From CAWCFV01 sp963794995 (GTDB lineage Bacteria > Actinomycetota > Actinomycetes > JACCUZ01), in the NCBI GenBank assembly GCA_963794995.1, contig CAWCFV010000002.1, forward strand, positions 1,240,001-1,304,000: a stretch of 64,000 nt of DNA, in the 5' to 3' direction. Below the pieces are notes generated by a model. That model did no database searches. It saw nothing but the letters and a program-made list of their open reading frames with translations, and had not been told where the DNA came from. Within the stretch, counting starts at the first letter, position 1. Every line of letters begins with the position of its first letter. Below, piece after piece: positions 48,797 to 56,770 of this stretch. The position numbers were made by a program, and so were the translations under genes.

Positions 48797-49948
48797 CTAC
48801 CGCAGCAGCTGGCGGGCCATCACGAGGCGCTGCACCTGGTTGGTGCCTTCGTAGATCTGGGTGATCTTCGCGTCGCGCATCATCCGCTCGACGGGGTAGT
48901 CCTTGACGTAGCCGTACCCGCCGAGCACCTGGACGGCGTCGGTGGTGATCTCCATCGCCATGTCGGAGGCGTAGCACTTCGCGGCCGCACCGAAGAACGT
49001 CAGGTCCTTGTCGCCACGCTCGGACTTGGCCGCGGCGACATAGGTCATCTGGCGGGCGGTCTCGAGCTTCATCGCCATGTCGGCGAGCATGAACTGGATG
49101 CCCTGGAACTCCGCGATCGACTTGCCGAACTGCTTGCGCTCCTTGGCGTACGACGTGGCGTAGGCCAGCGCTCCGGCGGCGATACCGACCGCCTGGGCGG
49201 CGATGGTGACCCGGGTGTGGTCGAGCGTGCGCAGCGCGGTCTTGAAGCCACTGCCCTCCGGACCGATCATCCGGTCGGCCGGGATGCGGCACGAGTCGAA
49301 GTAGAGCTCGCGGGTCGGCGACCCCTTGATGCCGAGCTTCTTCTCCGGGGCGCCGAAGGTGAAGCCCTCGTCCGACTTCTCCACGACGAAGGCGGAGATG
49401 CCGTTCGCACCCGCGGCGGGATCCGTGACGGCCATCACCGTGTAGTACTCGGACACCCCGGCGTTGGTGATCCAGCGCTTCGCGCCGTTGAGGACGTAGG
49501 AGTCGCCGTCGCGCACCGCGGTGGTCTTCATGGCGACCGCGTCGCTGCCCGCCTCGGGCTCGGACAGGGCGTAGGAGAACATCGCCTCGCCGCTGGCCAC
49601 AGCGGGCAGGTAGCGCTTGAGCAGCTCCTCGGAGGCCGAGAGGAGCAGCGGCATCGTCCCGAGCTTGTTCACCGCCGGGATCAGGGAGGTCGAGGCGCAG
49701 GCCCGCGCGACCTCCTCGATGACGATGCAGGTGGCCAGCGCGTCCGCCCCCGCGCCGCCGTACTGCTCGGGGACGTGGACGGCGTGGAAGTCGGCCTTGC
49801 GCAGCGCGTCGTAGGACGCCTGGGGGAACTCGCCCAGCTCGTCGACCTCGGCGGCGCGCGGCGCGACCTTGTCGTCACAGACGGCCCGGACCGCCTCGCG
49901 CAGCATCTCGTGCTCGTCGGACAGCCGGAAGAGGTCGAAGTCGCTCAC
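48797..49948 (-). CDS. Acyl-CoA dehydrogenase, first copy
   Basis: The 383-residue flavoenzyme has the family motifs FSYALSEPEAGSDAVAMKTTA (FAD/substrate contact), KRWITNAG, and RDAKITQIYEGTNQVQRLVMARQL near the C-terminus. In that last motif the Glu of YEGT is at the position of the catalytic base of short/medium-chain enzymes. It oxidises an acyl-CoA to the 2-enoyl-CoA and passes electrons to ETF. The GTG start at 49948 is six bases after a -10 box TACCCT, so it is leaderless; the longer frame upstream is not conserved. Confidence 0.9.
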   Translation of the reverse strand: MSDFDLFRLSDEHEMLREAVRAVCDDKVAPRAAEVDELGEFPQASYDALRKADFHAVHVPEQYGGAGADALATCIVIEEVARACASTSLIPAVNKLGTMPLLLSASEELLKRYLPAVASGEAMFSYALSEPEAGSDAVAMKTTAVRDGDSYVLNGAKRWITNAGVSEYYTVMAVTDPAAGANGISAFVVEKSDEGFTFGAPEKKLGIKGSPTRELYFDSCRIPADRMIGPEGSGFKTALRTLDHTRVTIAAQAVGIAAGALAYATSYAKERKQFGKSIAEFQGIQFMLADMAMKLETARQMTYVAAAKSERGDKDLTFFGAAAKCYASDMAMEITTDAVQVLGGYGYVKDYPVERMMRDAKITQIYEGTNQVQRLVMARQLLR

Positions 49949-49954
49949 ACCGGC

Positions 49955-49960
49955 AGGGTA
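49955..49960 (-). promoter_or_regulatory. -10 box TACCCT, leaderless start of the acyl-CoA dehydrogenase gene
   Basis: On the minus strand TACCCT is followed by six bases and the GTG at 49948. It fixes that start over longer alternatives. Confidence 0.6.
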
Positions 49961-50013
49961 CGAGCCGGCGGCGCGGCCGGTGCAGCCGGGCAGGCCGGCC
50001 CCGGACCCCTCGG

Positions 50014-50019
50014 TAGCCT
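50014..50019 (+). promoter_or_regulatory. -10 box TAGCCT, leaderless start of the UDP-glucose dehydrogenase gene
   Basis: TAGCCT is followed by seven bases (GTCCGCC) and the ATG at 50027. With the box at 49960 it forms a compact divergent promoter region of under 80 bases. Confidence 0.65.
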
Positions 50020-50026
50020 GTCCGCC

Positions 50027-51397
50027 ATGACCGATCCCCACCAGATCGCTCCTTCGTCACGATCCGGCGAGGGCCCCCGGAGAAGCCTGCGCCTCAGCGT
50101 CCTCGGCACCGGCTACCTCGGCGCCACGCACGCCGCCGCGATGGCCGAGCTCGGCTTCGACGTCATCGGCATGGACGTCGACGAGGCCAAGGTCGCGGCC
50201 CTGACCGAGGGCCGGGCACCGATGTACGAGCCCGACCTCGAGCCGCTGCTGCGCAAGGGCGTCGAGAGCGGCCGGCTGAGGTTCACCACCTCCTACGCCG
50301 AGGCGGCGACCGCCGACGTGCACTTCCTCTGCGTCGGGACCCCGCAGCGCAAGGGCGAGTACGCGGCCGACCTGCGCTACGTCGACGGGGTCGTCGAGGG
50401 CCTCGCGCCCCACCTGGACCGGCCGACCCTGGTGGTGGGCAAGTCCACGGTGCCGGTCGGCACCGCGGCCCGCCTGCAGGACAAGCTCGCGGCGCTCGCC
50501 CCCGCCGGCGCGGGTGTCGAGCTGGCGTGGAACCCCGAGTTCCTGCGCGAGGGCTTCGCCGTCGACGACACGCTGCACCCCGACCGGATCGTGGTGGGCA
50601 CCACGTCGGAGCGGGCGGAGGCGCTGCTCCGCGAGGTCTACGCGAGCATGATCGCCGAGGGCACCCCCTTCCTCGTCACCAACTTCGCCACCGCCGAGCT
50701 GGTGAAGGTGTCGGCGAACGCTTTCCTCGCCACCAAGATCTCCTTCATCAACGCGATGGCCGAGCTGTGCGAGGCGACCGGCGCCGACGTCGGTCAGCTG
50801 GCCGACGCCATCGGTCACGACGACCGGATCGGGCGCAAGTTCCTCAACGCCGGGCTCGGGTTCGGCGGCGGCTGCCTGCCCAAGGACATCCGCGCCTTCA
50901 TGGCGCGCGCCGGCGAGCTCGGCGTCGACCAGGCCCTCTCCTTCCTCAAGGAGGTCGACGCGATCAACATGCGCCGCCGGTCCCACGTGGTCGACCGGGC
51001 CCGCGAGGCGTGCGGTGGCTCGCTCCTCGGCAAGCGGGTCGGGGTGCTGGGGGCGACGTTCAAGCCCAACAGCGACGACGTCCGCGACTCCCCCGCGCTC
51101 AACGTCGCAGGCCAGCTCCAGCTGCTCGGCGCACAGGTCACCATCTACGACCCGCGCGGCAACGACAACGCCAAGGCGCTGTTCCCGACCTTGTCGTTCG
51201 CCCCGTCCGCCGTCGAGGCCTGCCGCGACGCCGACCTGGTGCTGCACCTGACCGAGTGGCAGGAGTTCCGCGAGATGGACCCCGAGGTCCTCTCGGCCGT
51301 GGTCGCGGACCGCAAGATCATCGACGCCCGCAACGCCCTCGACCGCGAGCGGTGGCGGGCCGCCGGCTGGACCTACGGCTCGCTCGGCCGTCCGTGA
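50027..51397 (+). CDS. ugd: UDP-glucose 6-dehydrogenase
   Basis: The 456-residue enzyme has the NAD motif LRLSVLGTGYLGATHAAAMAE, VGTPQRKGEYAADLRYV, WNPEFLREGFAVDDTLHPDR, the conserved AELVKVSANAFLATKISFINAMAELCE helix, the catalytic cysteine in GLGFGGGCLPKD and the C-terminal GVLGATFKPNSDDVRDSPALNVA. It oxidises UDP-glucose twice to UDP-glucuronate, a precursor for acidic wall polymers such as teichuronic acid. Its stop overlaps the GTG of the next gene. A related UDP-sugar or GDP-mannose dehydrogenase is less likely. Confidence 0.9.
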   Translation: MTDPHQIAPSSRSGEGPRRSLRLSVLGTGYLGATHAAAMAELGFDVIGMDVDEAKVAALTEGRAPMYEPDLEPLLRKGVESGRLRFTTSYAEAATADVHFLCVGTPQRKGEYAADLRYVDGVVEGLAPHLDRPTLVVGKSTVPVGTAARLQDKLAALAPAGAGVELAWNPEFLREGFAVDDTLHPDRIVVGTTSERAEALLREVYASMIAEGTPFLVTNFATAELVKVSANAFLATKISFINAMAELCEATGADVGQLADAIGHDDRIGRKFLNAGLGFGGGCLPKDIRAFMARAGELGVDQALSFLKEVDAINMRRRSHVVDRAREACGGSLLGKRVGVLGATFKPNSDDVRDSPALNVAGQLQLLGAQVTIYDPRGNDNAKALFPTLSFAPSAVEACRDADLVLHLTEWQEFREMDPEVLSAVVADRKIIDARNALDRERWRAAGWTYGSLGRP

Positions 51398-52293
51398 CCG
51401 GAGGCCGTACCGGGCGGGTGGCCGCACTCACGGTCGCCGCCGTGCTCGGCGCGCTGCTCGGCACCGCAGCGCCGCAGCCGGCCGTGGCGGCGGGCAGCCG
51501 GCCCTACGCCGGGTCCGGCACCTGGGTCTCGATCTTCGCCGGCGACGCCGTCTGGGACCGCCCCGCCGCGCAGGTGCGACGGATGCACCGGGCGGGCGTC
51601 CGCACGCTGTACCTGCAGACCGCGAGCTCGACGTCGCCGGTGGGCACCGACGTCTTCCGGCCGCGGAAGGTGGCGCGCTTCCTCGTCGCCGCGCACGCCC
51701 GCGGCATGCGGGTGGTCGCGTGGTATCTCCCGCCGCTGCGCGACGTCCGCCGCGAGCTCCGGCGCGCCATGGCGGCGGTCGACTTCCGCACCGCGTCCGG
51801 GCAGCGCTTCGACGGGTTCGCCCTGGACATCGAGCCGTCCGCGACGACCCCCGGCGGCGACCTGCGCGACGCGAACCTGCGCCGGCTCAGCCGCCGCCTG
51901 CGCGCGTCGGTCCCCGTCGGCTACCGGCTCGGGGCGATCGTGCCCTCCCCGGTCGGCATGTCGCTCGCGCCTCGGTTCTGGCCCGACTTCCCCTGGCGCA
52001 CGGTCGCCCGGTTCTACGACGCGGTCCTGCCGATGAGCTACTCGACCTACCGGGTCCGCGGAGCCGCCGCGACCTACGGCTACACGATGCGCAACATCGC
52101 CTTCCTGCGCGACGTCCTCGGCTCCTCGGTGGCGGTGCACGTGATCGGCGGCAGCGCGGGGTCCCTCGGCCGGGCCGAGGCGCGGGGGTTCGTCGCGGCC
52201 TGCAACGACGCGCGGGTCACCGGAGCGAGCCTGTGGCACTGGCCGGCGTACGGCGCCGAGGACCGCCAGGAGATGGCCGCACTCGACCTCTGA
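51394..52293 (+). CDS. Secreted protein with TIM-barrel-like, glycoside hydrolase-type fold
   Basis: The 299-residue protein has a signal peptide (VAALTVAAVLGALLGTAAPQPAVA). Its mature part reads like a beta/alpha barrel: GTWVSIFAGDAVWDRPAAQVRRMHRAGVRTLYLQTASS, HARGMRVVAWYLPPLRD, FDGFALDIEPS, VLPMSYSTYR and GASLWHWPAYG. The Asp and Glu of FALDIEPS sit where catalytic acids of glycoside hydrolases usually are. No named family can be assigned. It is coupled to ugd by a GTGA overlap, so it may act on a uronic-acid-containing wall glycan; this is inference. Confidence 0.75.
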   Translation: MTGGRTGRVAALTVAAVLGALLGTAAPQPAVAAGSRPYAGSGTWVSIFAGDAVWDRPAAQVRRMHRAGVRTLYLQTASSTSPVGTDVFRPRKVARFLVAAHARGMRVVAWYLPPLRDVRRELRRAMAAVDFRTASGQRFDGFALDIEPSATTPGGDLRDANLRRLSRRLRASVPVGYRLGAIVPSPVGMSLAPRFWPDFPWRTVARFYDAVLPMSYSTYRVRGAAATYGYTMRNIAFLRDVLGSSVAVHVIGGSAGSLGRAEARGFVAACNDARVTGASLWHWPAYGAEDRQEMAALDL

Positions 52294-52300
52294 CCCACCC

Positions 52301-52353
52301 TTGACTTATCGACTGTCGATGTTATTGTTCCTCGATAACATCGACAGTCGATA
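52301..52353 (+). promoter_or_regulatory. Promoter embedded in a double operator, upstream of DUF2975/XRE
   Basis: A 19-bp arm (52307-52325) is perfectly complementary to 52335-52353 around a nine-base spacer. Each arm holds a 13-mer near-palindrome, ATCGACTGTCGAT (52308-52320) and ATCGACAGTCGAT (52340-52352), centred 32 bp apart, about three helical turns. Inside lies a near-consensus promoter, TTGACT (52301-52306), 16 bases, then TATTGT (52323-52328). The tract is far more AT-rich than its surroundings. A repressor dimer on each 13-mer, perhaps the XRE protein, would occlude the promoter. Confidence 0.85.
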
Positions 52354-52366
52354 TGAGGGGGACCCC

Positions 52367-53017
52367 GTGTGGTGGAGCAAGTCCGACGCCCGTCTGCTCG
52401 AGGGGATGCTGGCTCTCGGCATCGTCCTGGTCGCGGTCTTCGGCGTCGCCGCGCCGCTGCTCGGCGACGCGGGGACCGGCCTGCGTCCCTTCGGCGAGGG
52501 CCGGGCGGTCATGCACGTCACGGCCGAGCTGAAGGACCCGGTGCGGGTACCGGGGGCGCCCGTCCTCCCGGAGCGGGAGGTCTTCCCCGGGGACCGGGAG
52601 CAGGTCGAGATGGGCGGCGCCCGGACCGTCGAGGTGACCTTCTTCGCCCCCACGACGGGCCAGCGCCTGCAGTACCTCCTCGGCCCGCTCCTCGTCGCCG
52701 TCACCGCCCTCGTGGTCCTGGCCCTGCTGTTCTTCGTCGCCCGCAGCCAGCGCCTGGGTGAGCCCTTCACCCTGGCCAACGCCCGGCGGGTCTCGGCCAT
52801 CGGCGCGGTCCTCGCCGTCGGCGGCACCCTCGCGCCGTTCCTGACCATCGTGATGCACAACGCGCTGCTCGAGTCGACCGCAGCCGCGCCGTTGGTGCGC
52901 ACGAACGAGTTCACCCTGTCGTTCGTCTGGGTGGCGGTCGGGCTGGTCGTCGCCTCGGTGGGCGAGGTGTTCCGCCGCGGCGCCGCGCTGCGCGAGGACG
53001 TCGACGGGCTGGTCTGA
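52367..53017 (+). CDS. DUF2975 family membrane protein
   Basis: The 216-residue protein has four spans, about residues 14-35, 105-130, 145-165 and 185-205. Between the first two is an extracytoplasmic segment with VTAELKDPVRVPGAPVLPE and VTFFAPTTGQRLQYLLG. This is the DUF2975 pattern; no function is established to my knowledge. The GTG at 52367 has GAGGGGGA four bases upstream; the longer frame from 52301 runs through the operator and is not credible. Its stop overlaps the ATG of the XRE regulator gene (TGATG). Membrane protein and regulator probably work as a unit. Confidence 0.85.
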   Translation: MWWSKSDARLLEGMLALGIVLVAVFGVAAPLLGDAGTGLRPFGEGRAVMHVTAELKDPVRVPGAPVLPEREVFPGDREQVEMGGARTVEVTFFAPTTGQRLQYLLGPLLVAVTALVVLALLFFVARSQRLGEPFTLANARRVSAIGAVLAVGGTLAPFLTIVMHNALLESTAAAPLVRTNEFTLSFVWVAVGLVVASVGEVFRRGAALREDVDGLV

Positions 53018-53238
53018 TGCCCTCCGACGACGAGCACCTGATCTCGGTCCACCTCGACGAGGTCCTCACCGACCGGGGCCTCACGCTGACGGAGCTGGCC
53101 GAGCGGGTCGGGGTGACCATCGCGAACCTGTCCGTGCTCAAGAACGACCGGGCCAAGGCCGTGCGCTTCTCGACGCTCTCGGCGATCTGCCGGGAGCTGG
53201 GCTGCCAGCCCGGCGACCTCCTGCGCTACGACGGCTGA
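53017..53238 (+). CDS. Small XRE-family transcriptional regulator (YozG-like)
   Basis: The 73-residue protein is one Cro/C1-type helix-turn-helix domain: VHLDEVLTDRGLTLTELAERVGVTIANLSVLKNDRAKAVRFSTLSAICRELGCQPGDLLRY. This minimal form is usually paired with DUF2975 membrane proteins. It is translationally coupled to the gene before it and probably binds the double operator at 52307-52353. Its last 13 bases overlap the end of the DUF1697 gene on the other strand. Confidence 0.9.
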   Translation: MPSDDEHLISVHLDEVLTDRGLTLTELAERVGVTIANLSVLKNDRAKAVRFSTLSAICRELGCQPGDLLRYDG

Positions 53239-53771
53239 GCCGCCATCACCGCCAGCGCGCACACCGTGCGCCAGTTCCGCACGGTCACCGTCCGGCCCGC
53301 GAGCCGGCGCTCGACGACCGGCGCGAGCCGGCTCTTGTGCAGCCCCCCGGGCAGCCAGAGGTAGGCCTCGCTCCCGCGGAGCACCACGCGCTCCGGCTCG
53401 AACGCCGGGAGGTCCAGGTCGTCGAGTGCGGCCGCCGGGTGGGGGCCGTCCGCGAAATGCACGAAGTAGCGCGAAGGGTCGTCGGCGACGCCGGCGAACG
53501 GGTCGGCGCCGACCACCGTCTCGAGCTGACCTGCGGTCCGCACCACGACCGGGACCTCCAGGCCCAGACCGGAGGTGATCGCGTGCTCGATGTCCTTCGC
53601 GACGGTGCTGGCGGACCGGGTAGCGGTCCGGAGGACGGCGTTGCCGCTCTGCAGGTGGGTGCGGACATCGTCGTACCCGAGACCGTCGAGCAGCCCACGC
53701 AGGTCGGCCATCGCGACGCGGTTGCGCGCGCCGAGGTTGATGCCGCGCAGCAGCGCGACATACGTGGGCAC
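53226..53771 (-). CDS. DUF1697 family protein
   Basis: The 181-residue protein opens PTYVALLRGINLGARNRVAMADLRGLL, the clear DUF1697 signature, followed by VRTHLQSGNAVLRT and VVRTAGQLETVVGADPF. No biochemical role is known to me. It starts nine bases after the purE stop on the same strand and may be the third gene of a purK-purE-DUF1697 transcript. The end overlaps the XRE gene. Confidence 0.88.
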   Translation of the reverse strand: MPTYVALLRGINLGARNRVAMADLRGLLDGLGYDDVRTHLQSGNAVLRTATRSASTVAKDIEHAITSGLGLEVPVVVRTAGQLETVVGADPFAGVADDPSRYFVHFADGPHPAAALDDLDLPAFEPERVVLRGSEAYLWLPGGLHKSRLAPVVERRLAGRTVTVRNWRTVCALAVMAAQPS

Positions 53772-53779
53772 CCGGGCGC

Positions 53780-54307
53780 CTAGGCGCCGAAGCCGACGCT
53801 CGTGCCCCCGCTGCGCCGGCGCAGCGCGGCACCCTTGGCCACGGCCTTCTCGCGCAGCTCGCCCTGGAAGGCGAGCATCTTCTCCTGCAAGGCCGGGTCG
53901 GCCGCGCCGAGGATGCGCACCGCGAGCAGGCCGGCGTTGCGTGCCCCGGCGATCGAGACCGTCGCCACGGGTACCCCGGCAGGCATCTGCACGATCGAGA
54001 GCAGCGAGTCCATGCCGTCGAGGTGGGCCAGCGGCACCGGCACCCCGATGACGGGCAGCGGGGTGACGCTGGCCAGCATCCCGGGCAGGTGGGCGGCTCC
54101 CCCGGCCCCGGCGATGACGACCTTCAGGCCCCTGGCGGCGGCCTGCTCGCCGTACTGCACCATCTCGCGCGGCATCCGGTGTGCGGAGACGACATCGGCC
54201 TCGTAGGGGACGTCGAACTCGTCGAGCGCCTTCGCCGCCTCCTCCATCACCGGCCAGTCCGAGTCGCTGCCCATGACGATGCCGACGAGCGGGGCCGAGC
54301 TAGCCAT
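53780..54307 (-). CDS. purE: N5-carboxyaminoimidazole ribonucleotide mutase
   Basis: The 175-residue enzyme has LVGIVMGSDSDWPVMEEAAKAL, the family signature with the catalytic Ser-Asp-Ser, then VVSAHRMPREMVQYG (catalytic His) and VIAGAGGAAHLPGMLASVTPLPVIGVP. It rearranges N5-CAIR to CAIR in purine synthesis. The ATG at 54307 overlaps the last eight bases of purK, which supplies its substrate. Length and motifs are normal for the class I enzyme. Confidence 0.95.
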   Translation of the reverse strand: MASSAPLVGIVMGSDSDWPVMEEAAKALDEFDVPYEADVVSAHRMPREMVQYGEQAAARGLKVVIAGAGGAAHLPGMLASVTPLPVIGVPVPLAHLDGMDSLLSIVQMPAGVPVATVSIAGARNAGLLAVRILGAADPALQEKMLAFQGELREKAVAKGAALRRRSGGTSVGFGA

Positions 54308-55445
54308 CGATGTCTCCTCGCAGGAAGGCCGCGGCGTGGCGGGCACGCTCACGCACGTCCCCAGCATCGCGACCGAGCGTCGTCACGTGACCCACCTTTC
54401 GCCCTGGGCGTACCTCCTTGCCGTACATGTGGATCCGCACGCCCGGGTCGTGCGCCAGGCAGTGCAGGTAGCCGGCGTACATGTCGGGCAGGTCGCCGCC
54501 GAGGACGTTGGCCATCACCACGTGCGGCGCCGTGGCGGCGGTGTCGCCGAGCGGCAGGTCCAGCACCGCCCGCAGGTGCTGCTCGAACTGGCTGGTACGG
54601 GAGCCCTCGATGGTCCAGTGCCCGCTGTTGTGCGGCCGCATCGCGAGCTCGTTGACCAGCACGCCACCGTCGGTGTCGAACATCTCCACGGCCATCACAC
54701 CCGTGACGCCCAGGCCCTCCGCGATCCGCAGCGCCGCCTGCTGCGCAGCCAGCGCGTGGTCGCCGCCGATCTCGGCCGGGGCGTAGACCTCGCGACAGAC
54801 GCCGTCGACCTGCACCGTCTCGACCACCGGCCACACCGCCGCCTGCCCGTGCGGGCTGCGGGCCACCAGCACCGCCAGCTCCCGGGAGAAGGGGACCCGC
54901 TCCTCGGCCAGCAGCGGGACCTCGTGGGCGCCGGCGAGCCAGTCGTCGGCCTCCTCCGCGCGGCCGACCAGGCGGACGCCCTTGCCGTCGTAGCCGCCGC
55001 GTGCGGTCTTGAGCACGACCGGCCAGCCCACCCCGTCGCCGAACTCGCGCAGGTCGGCGGCGCTGCCGACCTCGGCCCACCTCGGGCACGGGACGCCGAG
55101 CGCGGTCAGCCGCCGGCGCATGACCAGCTTGTCCTGCGCGTGCTCGAGGGCGTCCGGCCCGGGGCAGACGGTCACTCCCTCGGCCACCAGGGTGCGCAGG
55201 TGCGCGGTCGGGACGTGCTCGTGGTCGAAGGTCAGCACGTCGCAGCCGGCCGCGAACGCCCGCAACGCGTCCAGGTCGTCCTCGGCCCCGACGGTGCTGC
55301 CCGGCACGACCCGGGCCGCGCTGTCGCGCGGGTCCCGGGCCAGCACCCGCAGCTCGATGCCCAGCCCGATCGCCGGCGCCGCCATCATCCGCGCGAGCTG
55401 CCCGCCGCCCACGACGCCGACCACCGGAAAGCCGCGCTCGCCCAC
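54300..55445 (-). CDS. purK: N5-carboxyaminoimidazole ribonucleotide synthase
   Basis: The 381-residue ATP-grasp enzyme starts VVGVVGGGQLARMMAAPAIGL, has PVVLKTARGGYDGKGVRLV (ATP-binding lysine and glycine loop) and VNELAMRPHNSGHWTIEGSRTSQFEQHLRAVL near the metal site. It joins bicarbonate to AIR using ATP to make N5-CAIR, handed to PurE. GTG 55445 is eight bases after a -10 box TAGGGT (55459-55454) on the minus strand, so the start is leaderless. The operon continues into purE. Confidence 0.95.
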   Translation of the reverse strand: MGERGFPVVGVVGGGQLARMMAAPAIGLGIELRVLARDPRDSAARVVPGSTVGAEDDLDALRAFAAGCDVLTFDHEHVPTAHLRTLVAEGVTVCPGPDALEHAQDKLVMRRRLTALGVPCPRWAEVGSAADLREFGDGVGWPVVLKTARGGYDGKGVRLVGRAEEADDWLAGAHEVPLLAEERVPFSRELAVLVARSPHGQAAVWPVVETVQVDGVCREVYAPAEIGGDHALAAQQAALRIAEGLGVTGVMAVEMFDTDGGVLVNELAMRPHNSGHWTIEGSRTSQFEQHLRAVLDLPLGDTAATAPHVVMANVLGGDLPDMYAGYLHCLAHDPGVRIHMYGKEVRPGRKVGHVTTLGRDAGDVRERARHAAAFLRGDIDG

Positions 55446-55453
55446 GAGGCGCG

Positions 55454-55459
55454 ACCCTA
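55454..55459 (-). promoter_or_regulatory. -10 box TAGGGT, leaderless start of purK
   Basis: TAGGGT on the minus strand is followed by eight bases and the GTG at 55445. No purine-regulator operator or riboswitch is evident in the 196-base gap to the next gene. Confidence 0.6.
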
Positions 55460-55509
55460 CCGACCGCGCCCCAGCCGGGCCGCGCCCCTCCCACCGTCCC
55501 TGCGTCCCC

Positions 55510-55568
55510 GAGCGAAGTGGCCCGGCTCGACCATCGCCTTCCAAGCGCCCAGCAGGGCCGCTTCTTCG
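55510..55568. repeat. REP-like palindromic repeat, left copy
   Basis: The element begins GAGCGAAGTGGCCCGG (55510-55525) and its right arm (55553-55568) has decayed. It matches the element at 56690-56748 in the same orientation, including the middle segment with CTTCC-AGCGCC. The two lie 1180 bases apart and bracket one gene. Confidence 0.75.
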
Positions 55569-55640
55569 ACGGCACCCTCTGCGCCGACGGCTGTGGACAG
55601 TCGGCGGCTCCGCGGTAGCGACCTGACGCACCATCTGCGG

Positions 55641-56669
55641 GTGACACGACAGTTTCCCGGGCTCGAGTTGCTGGCCCGTAACCAGGACCGGGTGGTCACC
55701 CGGGCCCAGCTGGCCCTGCTGGGCGCCGACCACCAGGTTGTCGAGCGCCGTGACCTCGCGGGCGTCTGGCGCGCCCTCGGACCTCGTGTCGTCGTGCTGC
55801 ATCGTGGTGAACTCGGCCGGGACCAGCGGTGGTGGACCGGCGTCCTGCACGCGAGCCTCGACAGCGACGACCCTCGCCGCAGCGCCGCGCTCACCGGCCT
55901 CACTGCCGCCGAAGCGGGTGGGCTCACGGGTTTCGAGGTCCCGACCGTCCACGTCGTCGTGGCGCACGGCCGCGAGGTGGGCGATCTCGTCGCCGGCCGA
56001 CTGCGCGTGACCGTCCACGAGAGCCGCCGCTTCGAGGCGGAGGACGTCCACCCGACGCTCGACCCGCCCCGGATGCGCCTGCACCGTGCCGTCGTCGAGT
56101 CAGCGGCCGACGTCGCCATCGCCATGCCCAACCGGGCGCGAGCCATCATCGCGGCCGCCGTGCAGCAGAGGCTGGTCCGGCCGGACGAGCTGCGGCGCTT
56201 CGCGGCGGGCCGGCGCACCCTCCCCGGACGCCGACTGCTGCTCGAGACCATCGGCGACGCCGCAGCGGGAGCGCACTCGCTGCCGGAGCAACAGCTGTTG
56301 CGCGGGCTGCGCCGAGCGGGGCTGCCGGAGCCGCACCGGCAGCGCCGACTGCAGCGAGCCGACGGCACGTGGTACCTCGACGTCGACTTCGGTGAGTACC
56401 TCGTCACGATCGAGGTCAACGGACTGCAGCACTACGTCCAGACGCTCAAGGAGAAGGACGACCTCCGGCGGGCCATCCTCCAGCTCGGCGGCCGGATGGT
56501 CGTCGATCTCAGCTCGTACGCGGTGCGACACGAGCTCGCGACCTGCGTGCTCCTCACGGCCGCGGCGCTCGAGTCGCGCGGCTACGCGCCGTCCGCCGAC
56601 ACCCGGCGTCGGCTGGGTGCCCTGGCGGCGACGGTCGGCTGGTCGGACCTGGACCTGCGGGCGTCCTGA
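55641..56669 (+). CDS. DUF559/Vsr-like nuclease-fold protein with N-terminal AbiEi-like region
   Basis: The 342-residue protein begins VTRQFPGLELLARNQDRVVTRAQLALLG, resembling winged-helix starts of AbiEi-like proteins. Its C-terminal part has WYLDVDFGEYLVTIEVNGLQHYVQTLKEKDDLRRAILQLGGRMVVDLSS, which fits the short PD-(D/E)xK fold of DUF559 (Asp, then Glu-x-Asn). Such proteins are common as orphan genes in actinobacteria; no restriction or toxin partner lies beside it. The GTG at 55641 has no clear ribosome binding site or -10 box. The gene is flanked by two copies of a REP-like repeat. Confidence 0.7.
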   Translation: MTRQFPGLELLARNQDRVVTRAQLALLGADHQVVERRDLAGVWRALGPRVVVLHRGELGRDQRWWTGVLHASLDSDDPRRSAALTGLTAAEAGGLTGFEVPTVHVVVAHGREVGDLVAGRLRVTVHESRRFEAEDVHPTLDPPRMRLHRAVVESAADVAIAMPNRARAIIAAAVQQRLVRPDELRRFAAGRRTLPGRRLLLETIGDAAAGAHSLPEQQLLRGLRRAGLPEPHRQRRLQRADGTWYLDVDFGEYLVTIEVNGLQHYVQTLKEKDDLRRAILQLGGRMVVDLSSYAVRHELATCVLLTAAALESRGYAPSADTRRRLGALAATVGWSDLDLRAS

Positions 56670-56689
56670 CCGTCGCTCCCGCCCGCCAC

Positions 56690-56748
56690 GAGCGAAGTGG
56701 CCCGGGCGGACCGTCGTCTTCCGAGCGCCGAGCGGGGCCACTTCGCTC
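56690..56748. repeat. REP-like palindromic repeat, right copy
   Basis: GAGCGAAGTGGCCCGG (56690-56705) pairs with CGGGGCCACTTCGCTC (56733-56748) with one mismatch, around a 27-base loop. It lies between convergent genes (nuclease-like, acyl-CoA dehydrogenase) and may also act as a terminator. It is a direct copy of the element at 55510. Confidence 0.8.
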
Positions 56749-56770
56749 CCCACCCACCGACAGGGAGCAG

